NCBI GenBank assembly: GCA_015654605.1
Contig: JAATGO010000429.1
Location: 1-5,548, forward strand
Direction: 5' to 3'
Source of the DNA: Betaproteobacteria bacterium
GTDB lineage: Bacteria; Pseudomonadota; Gammaproteobacteria; Burkholderiales; Burkholderiaceae
DNA length: 5,548 bases
The stretch's first letter is position 1, and each line of letters opens with the position of its first letter. Below are positions 1 through 5,548 of the stretch, in pieces. The position numbers and the translations under genes were made by a program. Below the pieces are notes generated by a model. It searched no databases and was not told the DNA's origin. It worked only from the letters and a program-made list of their open reading frames with translations.

Positions 1-1016
1 CCCATAGTGAAGAAGTGATGTAACCAGACAAAGAAGGAAAGGATACCGATGGAAGATGTCGCATAGACCATCGATTTATAGCCAAATAAAGGTTTGCCTG
101 AGAAGGTCGCGATGATTTCCGAGAAGGCACCAAAGGCAGGAAGAATCAAGATATACACTTCTGGATGGCCCCAAACCCAGATCAGATTAATGTACATCAT
201 CGCATTTCCTCCTAACTCATTAGTAAAGAAATGCATGTCCAGGTATCTGTCGGCACTGAGAAGTACCAGTGTGGCGGTTAGTACAGGGAATACGGCGACA
301 ATCAGAATATTGGTGATGAGGGCCGTCCAGGTGAATACTGGCATCTTCATCAGATTCATGCCTGGTGCCCGCATGCGTAGGATGGTGACAATAAAATTAA
401 TACCGGAGAAAGTGGTTCCCAATCCCGATATCTGGAGTGCCCATATGTAATAGTCGACTCCCACAGTTGGACTGTATCCTAATTCTGAAAGCGGTGGATA
501 AGCGACCCAACCTGTGGCTGCGAAGTCTCCCACAAACATGGAGCACATAACGAGGAGGGCTCCTGCAACGGATAGCCAAAAGCTGAGGGAATTAACAAAG
601 GGATAAGCAACATCTCTAGCACCGATCTGCAGCGGTACAACAACATTCATTAATCCCAGTATCAATGGGGTTGCCACGAAAAATATCATGATCACGCCAT
701 GCGCAGTAAATATCTGGTCGTAATGATGCGGTGGGAGATATCCTGCAGCATCGTTAAATGCAATAGCTTGTTGTGTGCGCATCATCAGAGCATCCGCGAA
801 ACCACGCACCAGCATGATCAGCGCAAAGATAATATACATGACGCCAATACGTTTGTGATCAACCGAGGTGATCCATTCCGTCCAGAGATAGTGCCATTTT
901 TTGAAATAGGTAATGGTGGCCAATAAGGCAATACCCAACATAACAACGATGGCCAGAGTTCCCATGATGATAGGTTCATGGTACGGAATGGCTTCCAGGT
1001 TCAGTTTTCCTAACAT
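1..1016 (-). CDS. cyoB: Cytochrome bo3 ubiquinol oxidase subunit I, N-terminal 338 codons (C-terminus off left edge)
   Basis: This is the catalytic heme-copper subunit of the proton-pumping quinol oxidase in the inner membrane; it oxidises ubiquinol and reduces oxygen to water. I translated the minus strand from the ATG at 1016 and the frame is open to the left edge. It begins [15 protein letters not shown] and aligns with E. coli CyoB without gaps, so residue numbers coincide. Visible residues are R71, D75, H98 and Q101 of the quinol site ([15 protein letters not shown]), H106 as a low-spin heme ligand (TAHGVIM), N124 and D135 of the D-pathway, the CuB ligand H284 with E286 and Y288 (WGHPEVY), and the CuB ligands H333 and H334 (WLHHFFTM). 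A GGAG Shine-Dalgarno sequence lies 7 nt upstream, inside the end of cyoA. The gene follows the cyoA stop by 4 nt, which fits translational coupling. The family is about 660 residues, so roughly half is present. Only the remaining part of the operon (expected cyoC, cyoD) is unseen. Confidence 0.97.
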   Translation of the reverse strand, partial: MLGKLNLEAIPYHEPIIMGTLAIVVMLGIALLATITYFKKWHYLWTEWITSVDHKRIGVMYIIFALIMLVRGFADALMMRTQQAIAFNDAAGYLPPHHYDQIFTAHGVIMIFFVATPLILGLMNVVVPLQIGARDVAYPFVNSLSFWLSVAGALLVMCSMFVGDFAATGWVAYPPLSELGYSPTVGVDYYIWALQISGLGTTFSGINFIVTILRMRAPGMNLMKMPVFTWTALITNILIVAVFPVLTATLVLLSADRYLDMHFFTNELGGNAMMYINLIWVWGHPEVYILILPAFGAFSEIIATFSGKPLFGYKSMVYATSSIGILSFFVWLHHFFTM

Positions 1017-1020
1017 ATAT

Positions 1021-1995
1021 TTACTCCGCGGCCTTCGCTTCTGTGGGATGTATTTTCATATTCATCATCGTAGGGTCATCATTCATCATGTCGGGCATAT
1101 AGCGATGAACAATATTGTTGAACAAGCCGTCGTCGACGTGCGCGTATAACGCGACTGAATTTTTGATACTAGATTTTTCCAACTCTTTATACGTTTCGGC
1201 AGTTAATTGTTGTGGTGAGTGACGCACTTCTTGAATCCATCTTTCAAAATCTTGCTCACTGGTGGCAACCGTGTCAAAGTGCATGTCTGAAAATCCCGCA
1301 CCACTATATGCCGACGACAGGCCGTGATAGACGCCAGGGGTATCTGCGATCAGATGAAGTTGGGTTTGCATTCCGGCCATGGCATATACTTGACTACCTA
1401 ACTGCGGAATGAAAAAGGAATTCATGATGGATTCCGCTGTTAATTTGAAGGCAATGGGTGTATTTACCGGAATAGCGAGATGATTGACTGTCGCAATACC
1501 ATAATCGGGATAGATAAAGAGCCACTTCCAATTCAGTGCCACAACTTCAACATTGACTGGCGCCACATCGGATTTGAGAGGTTTGTAAGGATCCAAGGAA
1601 TGCGTTGTTCCCCAAATTAACACTGAAAGAAAAACGACAATGACGCAGGGGATACTCCAGACGATGACTTCTATCTTGGTGGAGTGTGCCCATTTGGGTG
1701 AATAAGTCGCCTTGGTGTTAGATGCGCGGTAACGCCACGCAAAAAAGAGAGTCAATAAAATGACGGGGATAACAACCAGCAACATGACTCCCAGGGCAAC
1801 AAGGATGAGCGTTTTTTCTTGTGCACCAATATCCCCTTTCGGAGAAAGAAGTTCTATATGGCAACCCGCAAGTAGCACCACTGATACCAAGCTGCTTGCA
1901 TACTGCCGCCATGCAGAGAAAAAATTTGTTGTCGGAAGGAAATTTTCTGTCACTAGATCGCTGCCTAGTATTTCCACGGAGTCTGATTGATTCAT
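1021..1995 (-). CDS. cyoA: Cytochrome bo3 ubiquinol oxidase subunit II, lipoprotein precursor
   Basis: This 324-residue protein is subunit II of the bo3 quinol oxidase, anchored in the inner membrane with a periplasmic cupredoxin domain. A lipobox LAGC puts the lipidated cysteine at residue 45. Two membrane helices follow, at about 62-87 and 109-129. The cupredoxin domain spans about 145-250 and contains [17 protein letters not shown] and [19 protein letters not shown]. The CuA ligands of cytochrome c oxidases are absent: N192 stands where the first His would be, S227 and S231 replace the two Cys, A229 the Glu and F235 the second His. This is what separates a quinol oxidase from a cytochrome c oxidase. 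E109 matches the Glu (E89 in E. coli) at the K-pathway entrance. The ATG at 1995 is the first start after an in-frame stop at 2014-2016, but its ribosome site is weak and the leader is some 20 residues longer than in E. coli. A GTG at codon 15 is a possible alternative start. It is the first visible gene of the operon and is divergent from the MocR gene. Confidence 0.96.
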   Translation of the reverse strand: MNQSDSVEILGSDLVTENFLPTTNFFSAWRQYASSLVSVVLLAGCHIELLSPKGDIGAQEKTLILVALGVMLLVVIPVILLTLFFAWRYRASNTKATYSPKWAHSTKIEVIVWSIPCVIVVFLSVLIWGTTHSLDPYKPLKSDVAPVNVEVVALNWKWLFIYPDYGIATVNHLAIPVNTPIAFKLTAESIMNSFFIPQLGSQVYAMAGMQTQLHLIADTPGVYHGLSSAYSGAGFSDMHFDTVATSEQDFERWIQEVRHSPQQLTAETYKELEKSSIKNSVALYAHVDDGLFNNIVHRYMPDMMNDDPTMMNMKIHPTEAKAAE

Positions 1996-2025
1996 ATGGC
2001 GAATGCCTGTTGGTTAGATAGTCAT

Positions 2026-2034
2026 AATCCATAC
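2026..2034 (+). promoter_or_regulatory. ATCCATAC box proximal to cyoA
   Basis: AATCCATAC lies about 31 nt upstream of the cyoA start codon and is followed by ATACATCAGG. The ten-base word ATCCATACAT here recurs at 2202-2211 and, inverted, at 2134-2143. At this distance the box would fall in the cyoA leader or near its start site, where a bound protein could block transcription. That the divergent MocR protein binds it is inference; the repetition itself is directly visible. Confidence 0.45.
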
Positions 2035-2135
2035 ATACATCAGGAGGCTTTTGCAATGCGGCATGAGTGAAAACTAACAAACCCCTTTTGTAGCAGGATT
2101 ATCTGTAGCACGGCTAATACAGCTTCTTATTAAAT

Positions 2136-2166
2136 GTATGGATTTAATGTGAATTTGAATCCATAC
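2136..2166. repeat. Inverted repeat of the ATCCATAC box in the divergent control region
   Basis: GTATGGATT (2136-2144) and AATCCATAC (2158-2166) form a perfect 9-bp inverted repeat with a 13-bp AT-rich spacer, giving a centre-to-centre distance of 22 bp, about two helical turns. The right arm overlaps the expected -35 region of the rightward promoter, and the left arm faces cyoA. This is a typical layout for a dimeric regulator bound on one face of the helix. The likely ligand is the MocR protein encoded just downstream, but no binding evidence can be read from sequence. Confidence 0.55.
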
Positions 2167-2174
2167 TAACACCG

Positions 2175-2180
2175 TATAAT
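2175..2180 (+). promoter_or_regulatory. -10 element of the MocR gene promoter
   Basis: This is a perfect TATAAT, which would start transcription near 2187, about 50 nt before the GTG start. At the usual 16-18 bp spacing there is no good -35 hexamer; TTGAAT at 2155-2160 is only 14 bp away. The promoter therefore looks weak at -35 and may depend on, or be modulated by, a protein bound to the neighbouring ATCCATAC boxes. No convincing promoter for cyoA was found on the other strand; the best -10-like word is GATAAT at 2103-2098 (minus), without a matching -35. Confidence 0.5.
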
Positions 2181-2190
2181 TATGGTATCA

Positions 2191-2209
2191 ATCCAGACAA
2201 TATCCATAC
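2191..2209 (+). promoter_or_regulatory. Direct repeat pair of ATCCATAC-like boxes downstream of the MocR promoter
   Basis: ATCCAGAC (2191-2198) and ATCCATAC (2202-2209) are direct repeats with starts 11 bp apart, one helical turn. They lie just after the predicted transcription start and before the ribosome site of the MocR gene, a position suited to autorepression. Direct-repeat operators are known for characterised MocR proteins such as Bacillus GabR. Assignment to this protein is inference from location. Confidence 0.45.
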
Positions 2210-2236
2210 ATCATTAATGACACAGAAAGGATAACC

Positions 2237-3622
2237 GTGAAAGATGGCAATATTTCTTTCGATTGGGGGACAGATTTTGCAGGCAATGGGGTACCTCGCT
2301 ATTTGCAGATTGTGGCGCTTATTGAACAGGCCGTCTCTGATGGGCGATTGCAGTCAGGGGACCGTCTTCCTCCTCAGCGGTTGTTGGCGAAACGACTGAA
2401 AGCCGATTTGACGACGATTACGCGAGCTTACACCGAGGCACGTAATCGTCATTTGGTGGAGGCGAAAGGGGCGTCCGGGACATTTGTTGCTGCCCCTAAA
2501 TTTGATCTTAGTCATATAGTCGATTTGAGTATGAATATTCCACCGGCACCTGCGGGAGTCAATCTAGCTGAGTTCCTCAAGCAGGGCTTGTCTCAGGTTC
2601 TCATGAGAAGTGATGTTGCACTCTTAATGACTTACCATTTGGGAGGTGGTGGTGGCGCTGCACGCACAGCTGGTGCTATGTGGCTGGCACCAATGTTTGA
2701 TGCGGTTGATGCGGAGCAAATTATTGTGTGCCCAGGTGCGCAGTCTGTTCTTGCTGCATTGATACTGACGTTGACCAGGCCGGGCGATGTGATTCTCACA
2801 GAGCCATTAGTATATCCAGGATTGTTATCGGTGGCATCTCAATTAGGAAGAACGGTCATTGCAGTGAAAGTCGATGAAGATGGACTGTTGCCGGATGCAC
2901 TGGAAGAGTTGATCAAGCAATATCATGCTCGCCTTGTTTACCTTAATCCGACACAACAGAATCCAACTACGCGCACCATGTCAGAGTCTCGTCGTAAAGA
3001 GATTGTCGCTGTGGCCATCAAGCACCAGATAAAAATTATTGAAGATGATCCGTATTGGCTTTTGACAGAACAGGCACCGCGGCCACTTGCCTACTTTGCA
3101 CCTGAACACGTATTTTATGTGGCGACATTATCGAAATGCCTAATGCCAGGTCTGAGAACTGCTTACATGTTGACTCCAAAGGGAATGGAGCATGAAGAAT
3201 TTTTGGCAACGTTGCGCTCATTTGTCTTGATGTCTACACCGTTGACAACAGCGTTAGCAACACAATGGATTCATGATGGATCGGCATTGACTTTGTTGAA
3301 CGGTATTCGTAACGAGGCAAGTGCGAGGAAAGAATTGGCTGAAAAAATTCTTGGCTTTATTCCTGGAATATCAGGTAGTGCCATACATCGTTGGCAACCA
3401 CTGCCTGCACATTGGACTTCTCAGAGCTTTGCCAGGCATGCACGTTCTGAAGGGCTGAATGTTATTTCTTCAGATGCATTTTGCCAGGGAGAGGTTCCAC
3501 CTAATTACATACGTATTTCATTGGGACAGGCAAAAGATCGTATTGAATTAATTAATGCATTGAGAAAATTGGATCGATTGCTTCATCTTCCGGCAGTTAT
3601 ACCGCGAAATGTAATTGTTTGA
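2237..3622 (+). CDS. MocR-family (GntR-type) regulator with fold-type I aminotransferase domain
   Basis: This 461-residue protein joins a GntR-type winged helix-turn-helix (about 18-85, containing PRYLQIVALIEQA, SGDRLPPQRLLAKRL and TTITRAYTEA) to a PLP-binding aminotransferase-like domain (about 105-450). Proteins of this kind are cytoplasmic transcription factors that use PLP or its adducts with amino compounds as the sensed signal. The PLP lysine is K300 in ATLSKCLMPGLRTAY. D270 and Y273 (EDDPYW) should hold the pyridine nitrogen and the phenolic oxygen, N242 lies in QNPTT, and R426 (YIRISLG) is the usual carboxylate-binding arginine. So the cofactor site looks intact and residual catalysis is possible. 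The start is GTG at 2237, preceded by GAAAGGA at a spacing of about 5 nt. It is transcribed divergently from cyoA across a region full of ATCCATAC boxes, so autoregulation is likely. The target pathway is unknown; adjacency to cyo could be functional or accidental. Confidence 0.92.
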   Translation: MKDGNISFDWGTDFAGNGVPRYLQIVALIEQAVSDGRLQSGDRLPPQRLLAKRLKADLTTITRAYTEARNRHLVEAKGASGTFVAAPKFDLSHIVDLSMNIPPAPAGVNLAEFLKQGLSQVLMRSDVALLMTYHLGGGGGAARTAGAMWLAPMFDAVDAEQIIVCPGAQSVLAALILTLTRPGDVILTEPLVYPGLLSVASQLGRTVIAVKVDEDGLLPDALEELIKQYHARLVYLNPTQQNPTTRTMSESRRKEIVAVAIKHQIKIIEDDPYWLLTEQAPRPLAYFAPEHVFYVATLSKCLMPGLRTAYMLTPKGMEHEEFLATLRSFVLMSTPLTTALATQWIHDGSALTLLNGIRNEASARKELAEKILGFIPGISGSAIHRWQPLPAHWTSQSFARHARSEGLNVISSDAFCQGEVPPNYIRISLGQAKDRIELINALRKLDRLLHLPAVIPRNVIV

Positions 3623-3724
3623 TAAAAATGATGTTATATATAAAGTCTACGTCTCTGACGTGAGTTGCGCATATCTAATCTATTTGGAGAGAGACATTGC
3701 TTTTCGTAGTATTTCGTTAGAATT

Positions 3725-3754
3725 GTGAACTGCAGGAGCATGTCAGCAGTTCAC
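3725..3754. terminator. Hairpin between convergent genes, possible bidirectional terminator
   Basis: GTGAACTGC (3725-3733) and GCAGTTCAC (3746-3754) form a perfect 9-bp stem with a 12-nt loop. It lies 26 nt beyond the lyase stop and about 100 nt beyond the MocR stop, in a 157-bp gap between convergent genes. Neither side has a strong T-tract, so it is not a classic intrinsic terminator. It may act as a 3' stabilising hairpin for either message. A shorter stem (ACGTC/GACGT) sits at 3649-3661. Nothing else is seen in the gap. Confidence 0.4.
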
Positions 3755-3779
3755 TTAGCATGATTTCCCTGTACCTGCT

Positions 3780-5126
3780 TTAGCTATGGGCAGCAACTTC
3801 ACGTGCCATGGCTGCAGCGGCGCCCAGATAGTTTGCCGGATTGGTTAATTGCGCCAACTTTTCCTGACCAAGCTTCTTAACAATGGGGGCATTACGAGAT
3901 AACACTGCCAACAAGGTTTCATTTTTTTCGATAGCTTCTTTGCACGCTTCATAGACGATATCATGCGCATTCTGACGACCAATTTCTGGAGCTAATCCCA
4001 TCATCACAGCTTCTGCCACGATGAGACCACCAGTCAGATCGAGATTGCGGCGCATACGATTCTCATCGACGCTTAGACCACTGAGCATGAAATGTGCTTG
4101 TGATAAAGAGCTTGATGTCAGTAGAAAGCTTTCTGGCAAAGCACTCCACTCCAGATGCCATGGGCCAGTGGCGCGTTCAAAATCTTGCATTAGGCTATCT
4201 AGCATTAACGCCGCGCGCTCACGTAGCATTTTGGCAGCAGCAAACATGAGTTCACTGGAAATCGGATTACGTTTTTGTGGCATCGTTGAGCTGGCACCTC
4301 GTCCTTGTACAAATGGTTCGGCCAGCTCACCAAATTCCGAGGCGCACATCATCATGACATCCATGGCAATTTTTCCTAGCGAACCACCAATGGCCGCTAG
4401 TGTTGTGACAATTTCGACTAAACCATCGCGTGCTACGTGCCAGGTAATGGGCGGATTGCTCAGTCCCAGCTCTTCTGCAAATGCAGCGCGTACTTTCAGT
4501 CCATCGGTACCATCACCTAACGAGGCCAGCGTTCCTGCCGCACCACCGAATTCAACCATCAATGCGCGTGGCTTTAATTGCTGTAGACGTTGTGCATGAC
4601 GATTTAATGAGGACAGCCACACTGCACAACGGAAACCAAATGTGACGGGCAAGGCATGTTGTAGATGGGTGCGGCCAGCGGTTACTGTATCCGCATGTTT
4701 TAGTACCAACTGTTTAAGAGCAGCACGGGTTGCTTCCAATTGCGTCTCAATGAGGGAGATAGCTTGCTTGCATTGAATCATGGTGGCAGTATCCATGATG
4801 TCTTGTGTTGTTGCCCCCCAGTGTACATAGCGCCCAGATTCGCCACATTGATCGCTGAGTTGTTTGACAATGGGAAGTATGGGATAGCCGACAATTTCGG
4901 TTTCTGTACGCAGTTTTTCGATATTCAGCTTATCGTAACTTGCCAATAAAGTGATTTCTGCCGCAGCAGCAGCAGGTATGACACCGACTTTGGCTTGTGC
5001 GCGTGCTAATGCCGTTTCAGCATCAATACACGCCGAAATGTAAGCACGATCATTAAAAATGGTGCGCATTTCTTCGGTGCCGAACATATTTTGGAAAAGT
5101 GCTGAGTCGAAAACGGTAGTTGCCAT
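3780..5126 (-). CDS. Fumarase/aspartase-superfamily lyase, PcaB / adenylosuccinate lyase type
   Basis: This 448-residue cytoplasmic enzyme belongs to the superfamily that eliminates or cyclises via C-N or C-O bonds, usually as a homotetramer with active sites shared between subunits. The three conserved blocks are present: VHWGATTQDIMDTA (101-114), GRTHLQHALP (151-160) with the conserved H154, and the mobile catalytic-serine loop GASSTMPQKRNP (277-288) with S279/S280. The VHWGATTQD block and overall length resemble 3-carboxy-cis,cis-muconate cycloisomerase (PcaB) more than housekeeping PurB. No other protocatechuate genes are visible, so I leave the substrate open and give no symbol. The start is the ATG at 5126, with AGGA 6 nt upstream. 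The frame stays open to a further ATG at 5207, but that would start inside the palindromic operator and would add a 27-residue extension (MNDIMYTLIISTY onward) that resembles no known part of the family. It follows a GntR/UTRA regulator gene on the same strand and has its own operator-controlled promoter. Confidence 0.88.
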   Translation of the reverse strand: MATTVFDSALFQNMFGTEEMRTIFNDRAYISACIDAETALARAQAKVGVIPAAAAAEITLLASYDKLNIEKLRTETEIVGYPILPIVKQLSDQCGESGRYVHWGATTQDIMDTATMIQCKQAISLIETQLEATRAALKQLVLKHADTVTAGRTHLQHALPVTFGFRCAVWLSSLNRHAQRLQQLKPRALMVEFGGAAGTLASLGDGTDGLKVRAAFAEELGLSNPPITWHVARDGLVEIVTTLAAIGGSLGKIAMDVMMMCASEFGELAEPFVQGRGASSTMPQKRNPISSELMFAAAKMLRERAALMLDSLMQDFERATGPWHLEWSALPESFLLTSSSLSQAHFMLSGLSVDENRMRRNLDLTGGLIVAEAVMMGLAPEIGRQNAHDIVYEACKEAIEKNETLLAVLSRNAPIVKKLGQEKLAQLTNPANYLGAAAAMAREVAAHS

Positions 5127-5131
5127 GGGAT

Positions 5132-5136
5132 ATCCT
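5132..5136 (-). promoter_or_regulatory. Ribosome binding site deciding the lyase start
   Basis: On the minus strand AGGAT lies 6 nt upstream of the ATG at 5126 (context ACAGGATATCCCATGG). This good spacing, together with the family-like N-terminus MATTVFDSALF, selects 5126 over the upstream in-frame ATG at 5207. Confidence 0.7.
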
Positions 5137-5163
5137 GTGGATGCTAAAACTGAAGATAAATTA

Positions 5164-5198
5164 ATTATGTACGTACTTATTATAAGTGTGTACATAAT
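5164..5198. promoter_or_regulatory. 35-bp imperfect palindromic operator at the lyase promoter
   Basis: Two 17-bp arms flank a central T at 5181. The arms, ATTATGTACGTACTTAT (5164-5180) and ATAAGTGTGTACATAAT (5182-5198), match in inverted orientation at 15 of 17 positions. Each arm also holds a smaller dyad, GTACGTAC at 5169-5176 and GTGTGTAC at 5186-5193, centred 17 bp apart, so it could be two dimer sites rather than one. The element covers the -10 hexamers and start sites of both predicted lyase promoters, the position of a repressor operator. GT/AC-rich dyads are usual for HutC-type GntR regulators, and the gene of such a protein ends 130 bp away; the pairing is inference. Confidence 0.7.
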
Positions 5199-5207
5199 AT
5201 CATTCAA
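5179..5207 (-). promoter_or_regulatory. Lyase promoter, downstream of two overlapping
   Basis: On the minus strand TTGAAT (5207-5202) and a perfect TATAAT (5184-5179) are separated by 17 bp, the optimal sigma70 spacing. The -10 lies at the exact centre of the palindromic operator. Transcription would begin near 5172, about 46 nt before the ATG. Confidence 0.6.
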
Positions 5208-5221
5208 AGCAGTTAAGTCAA
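5194..5221 (-). promoter_or_regulatory. Lyase promoter, upstream of two overlapping
   Basis: On the minus strand TTGACT (5221-5216) and TATTAT (5199-5194) are separated by 16 bp; each hexamer matches the sigma70 consensus at five of six positions. The -10 overlaps the outer end of the palindrome, and the start site would fall within it. Either or both of the overlapping promoters may be used. Confidence 0.55.
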
Positions 5222-5328
5222 ATATTCGTAGAAACGTTGGCAGGGTGAGACGAGGATTTACACAGAAAATGGAGGGGGTATGTAAATAAAGAGTGTGAAA
5301 ATTGCTAGGGTAGGATACGAGAGAATAA

Positions 5329-5548
5329 TCAGCGTTTAAGATTTAATGCATAAGTAAAACGATCTGCAGGGAAAACACTGACAGCAACTTCGAAAGCAAT
5401 ACCATGTTGATCAATATAGTGACGTGTAATTTCTAGCGCATGCTCATTGGCAGGAACGTTCAACACATCGGAAAATCGTTCAGGAACTCCGATGGCGCGG
5501 ATTTCTTGACGAATTTCTGACACAATGCGACCATATTTTTCTGCGATC
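5329..5548 (-). CDS. GntR-family regulator, C-terminal end of UTRA (HutC-type) domain, partial
   Basis: The frame is open from the right edge to a TGA at 5329-5331, giving the last 72 complete codons. The sequence (IGVPERF, VPANEHALEITRHYIDQHG, AFEVAVSVFPADRFTYALNLKR) has the form of the end of a UTRA ligand-binding domain: a strand with a bulky aromatic/acidic pattern, then the closing motif V-S-x-[FY]-x-A-D-R-[FY] and a basic C-terminus. In this family an N-terminal GntR winged helix binds DNA and UTRA binds a small effector, often a metabolite of the controlled pathway. The DNA-binding half is outside the window, so the start and full length are unknown; the GTG at 5523 is internal, not the start. 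It lies upstream of the lyase on the same strand, with 202 bp between its stop and the lyase ATG, and is the best candidate to bind the palindromic operator in that gap. No clear terminator is seen after it, so some read-through into the lyase is possible. Confidence 0.8.
   Translation of the reverse strand, partial: IAEKYGRIVSEIRQEIRAIGVPERFSDVLNVPANEHALEITRHYIDQHGIAFEVAVSVFPADRFTYALNLKR

Noticed and set aside
94..450. 118-residue open frame on the plus strand opposite cyoB
   Set aside because: It is antisense to a fully conserved CyoB reading frame and has no recognisable protein features; other plus-strand frames at 699-1149 and 1212-1412 are rejected for the same reason.
2042..2070. Strong AGGAGG followed 8 nt later by a four-codon frame ATG-CGG-CAT-GAG-TGA on the plus strand
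   Set aside because: It lies upstream of the predicted MocR transcription start and antisense to the cyoA leader, so there is no evidence it is transcribed; a chance match is likely.
1718..2080. 120-residue minus-strand frame overlapping the start of cyoA
   Set aside because: It overlaps the well-supported cyoA frame out of phase and resembles no family; the overlapping plus-strand frames at 1760-2021 are likewise shadows.
2098..2103. GATAAT on the minus strand as a -10 for cyoA
   Set aside because: No acceptable -35 hexamer at 16-18 bp; an activator-dependent promoter is possible but not supportable from this alone.
2089..2110. Direct repeat TGTAGCA at 2089-2095 and 2104-2110
   Set aside because: A seven-base repeat in AT-rich non-coding DNA is easily a chance event and does not match the ATCCATAC boxes.
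4021..4599. 192-residue plus-strand frame opposite the lyase
   Set aside because: Antisense to conserved catalytic blocks of the lyase, with low-complexity Ser/Arg/Pro-rich composition typical of shadow frames.
5127..5207. 27-residue N-terminal extension of the lyase from the ATG at 5207
   Set aside because: It would translate through the palindromic operator and both predicted -10 regions and lies upstream of the likely transcription starts; the ATG at 5126 has a well-spaced AGGA.

Overview
The window looks like chromosomal DNA from a proteobacterium of moderate GC content. The evidence is a proton-pumping cytochrome bo3 quinol oxidase operon (cyoA-cyoB), a MocR-type regulator with a full aminotransferase domain, and a UTRA-domain GntR regulator beside a fumarase/aspartase-superfamily lyase. 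The class cannot be fixed from the sequence alone. A beta- or gammaproteobacterium, or a low-GC member of the acetic-acid bacteria, would all fit. I see no phage, transposon, CRISPR or RNA genes.

Layout. Positions 1-1995 (minus strand) hold the start of a cyo operon: cyoA (subunit II) and then, after a 4-nt gap, the first 338 codons of cyoB (subunit I), which runs off the left edge. Positions 1996-2236 are a divergent control region with several copies of an ATCCATAC box, in direct and inverted orientation, and a perfect TATAAT -10 element facing right. Positions 2237-3622 (plus) encode a 461-aa MocR-family regulator. Positions 3623-3779 lie between convergent genes and contain a 9-bp hairpin. 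Positions 3780-5126 (minus) encode a 448-aa lyase of the PcaB/adenylosuccinate lyase type. Its upstream region has two overlapping sigma70-like promoters covered by a 35-bp imperfect palindrome. Positions 5329-5548 (minus) are the C-terminal end of a GntR/UTRA regulator that enters from the right edge.

How the parts may work together. CyoA and CyoB are core subunits of one inner-membrane terminal oxidase. The MocR gene is divergent from cyoA, and the repeated boxes sit between them, so autoregulation is likely and control of the oxidase is possible. The GntR/UTRA gene lies directly upstream of the lyase in the same orientation and is the natural candidate to bind the palindrome and repress the lyase until a metabolite is present. 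The lyase substrate cannot be read from the sequence. Nothing here is clearly a new biological system. The two regulatory regions are the most informative parts.
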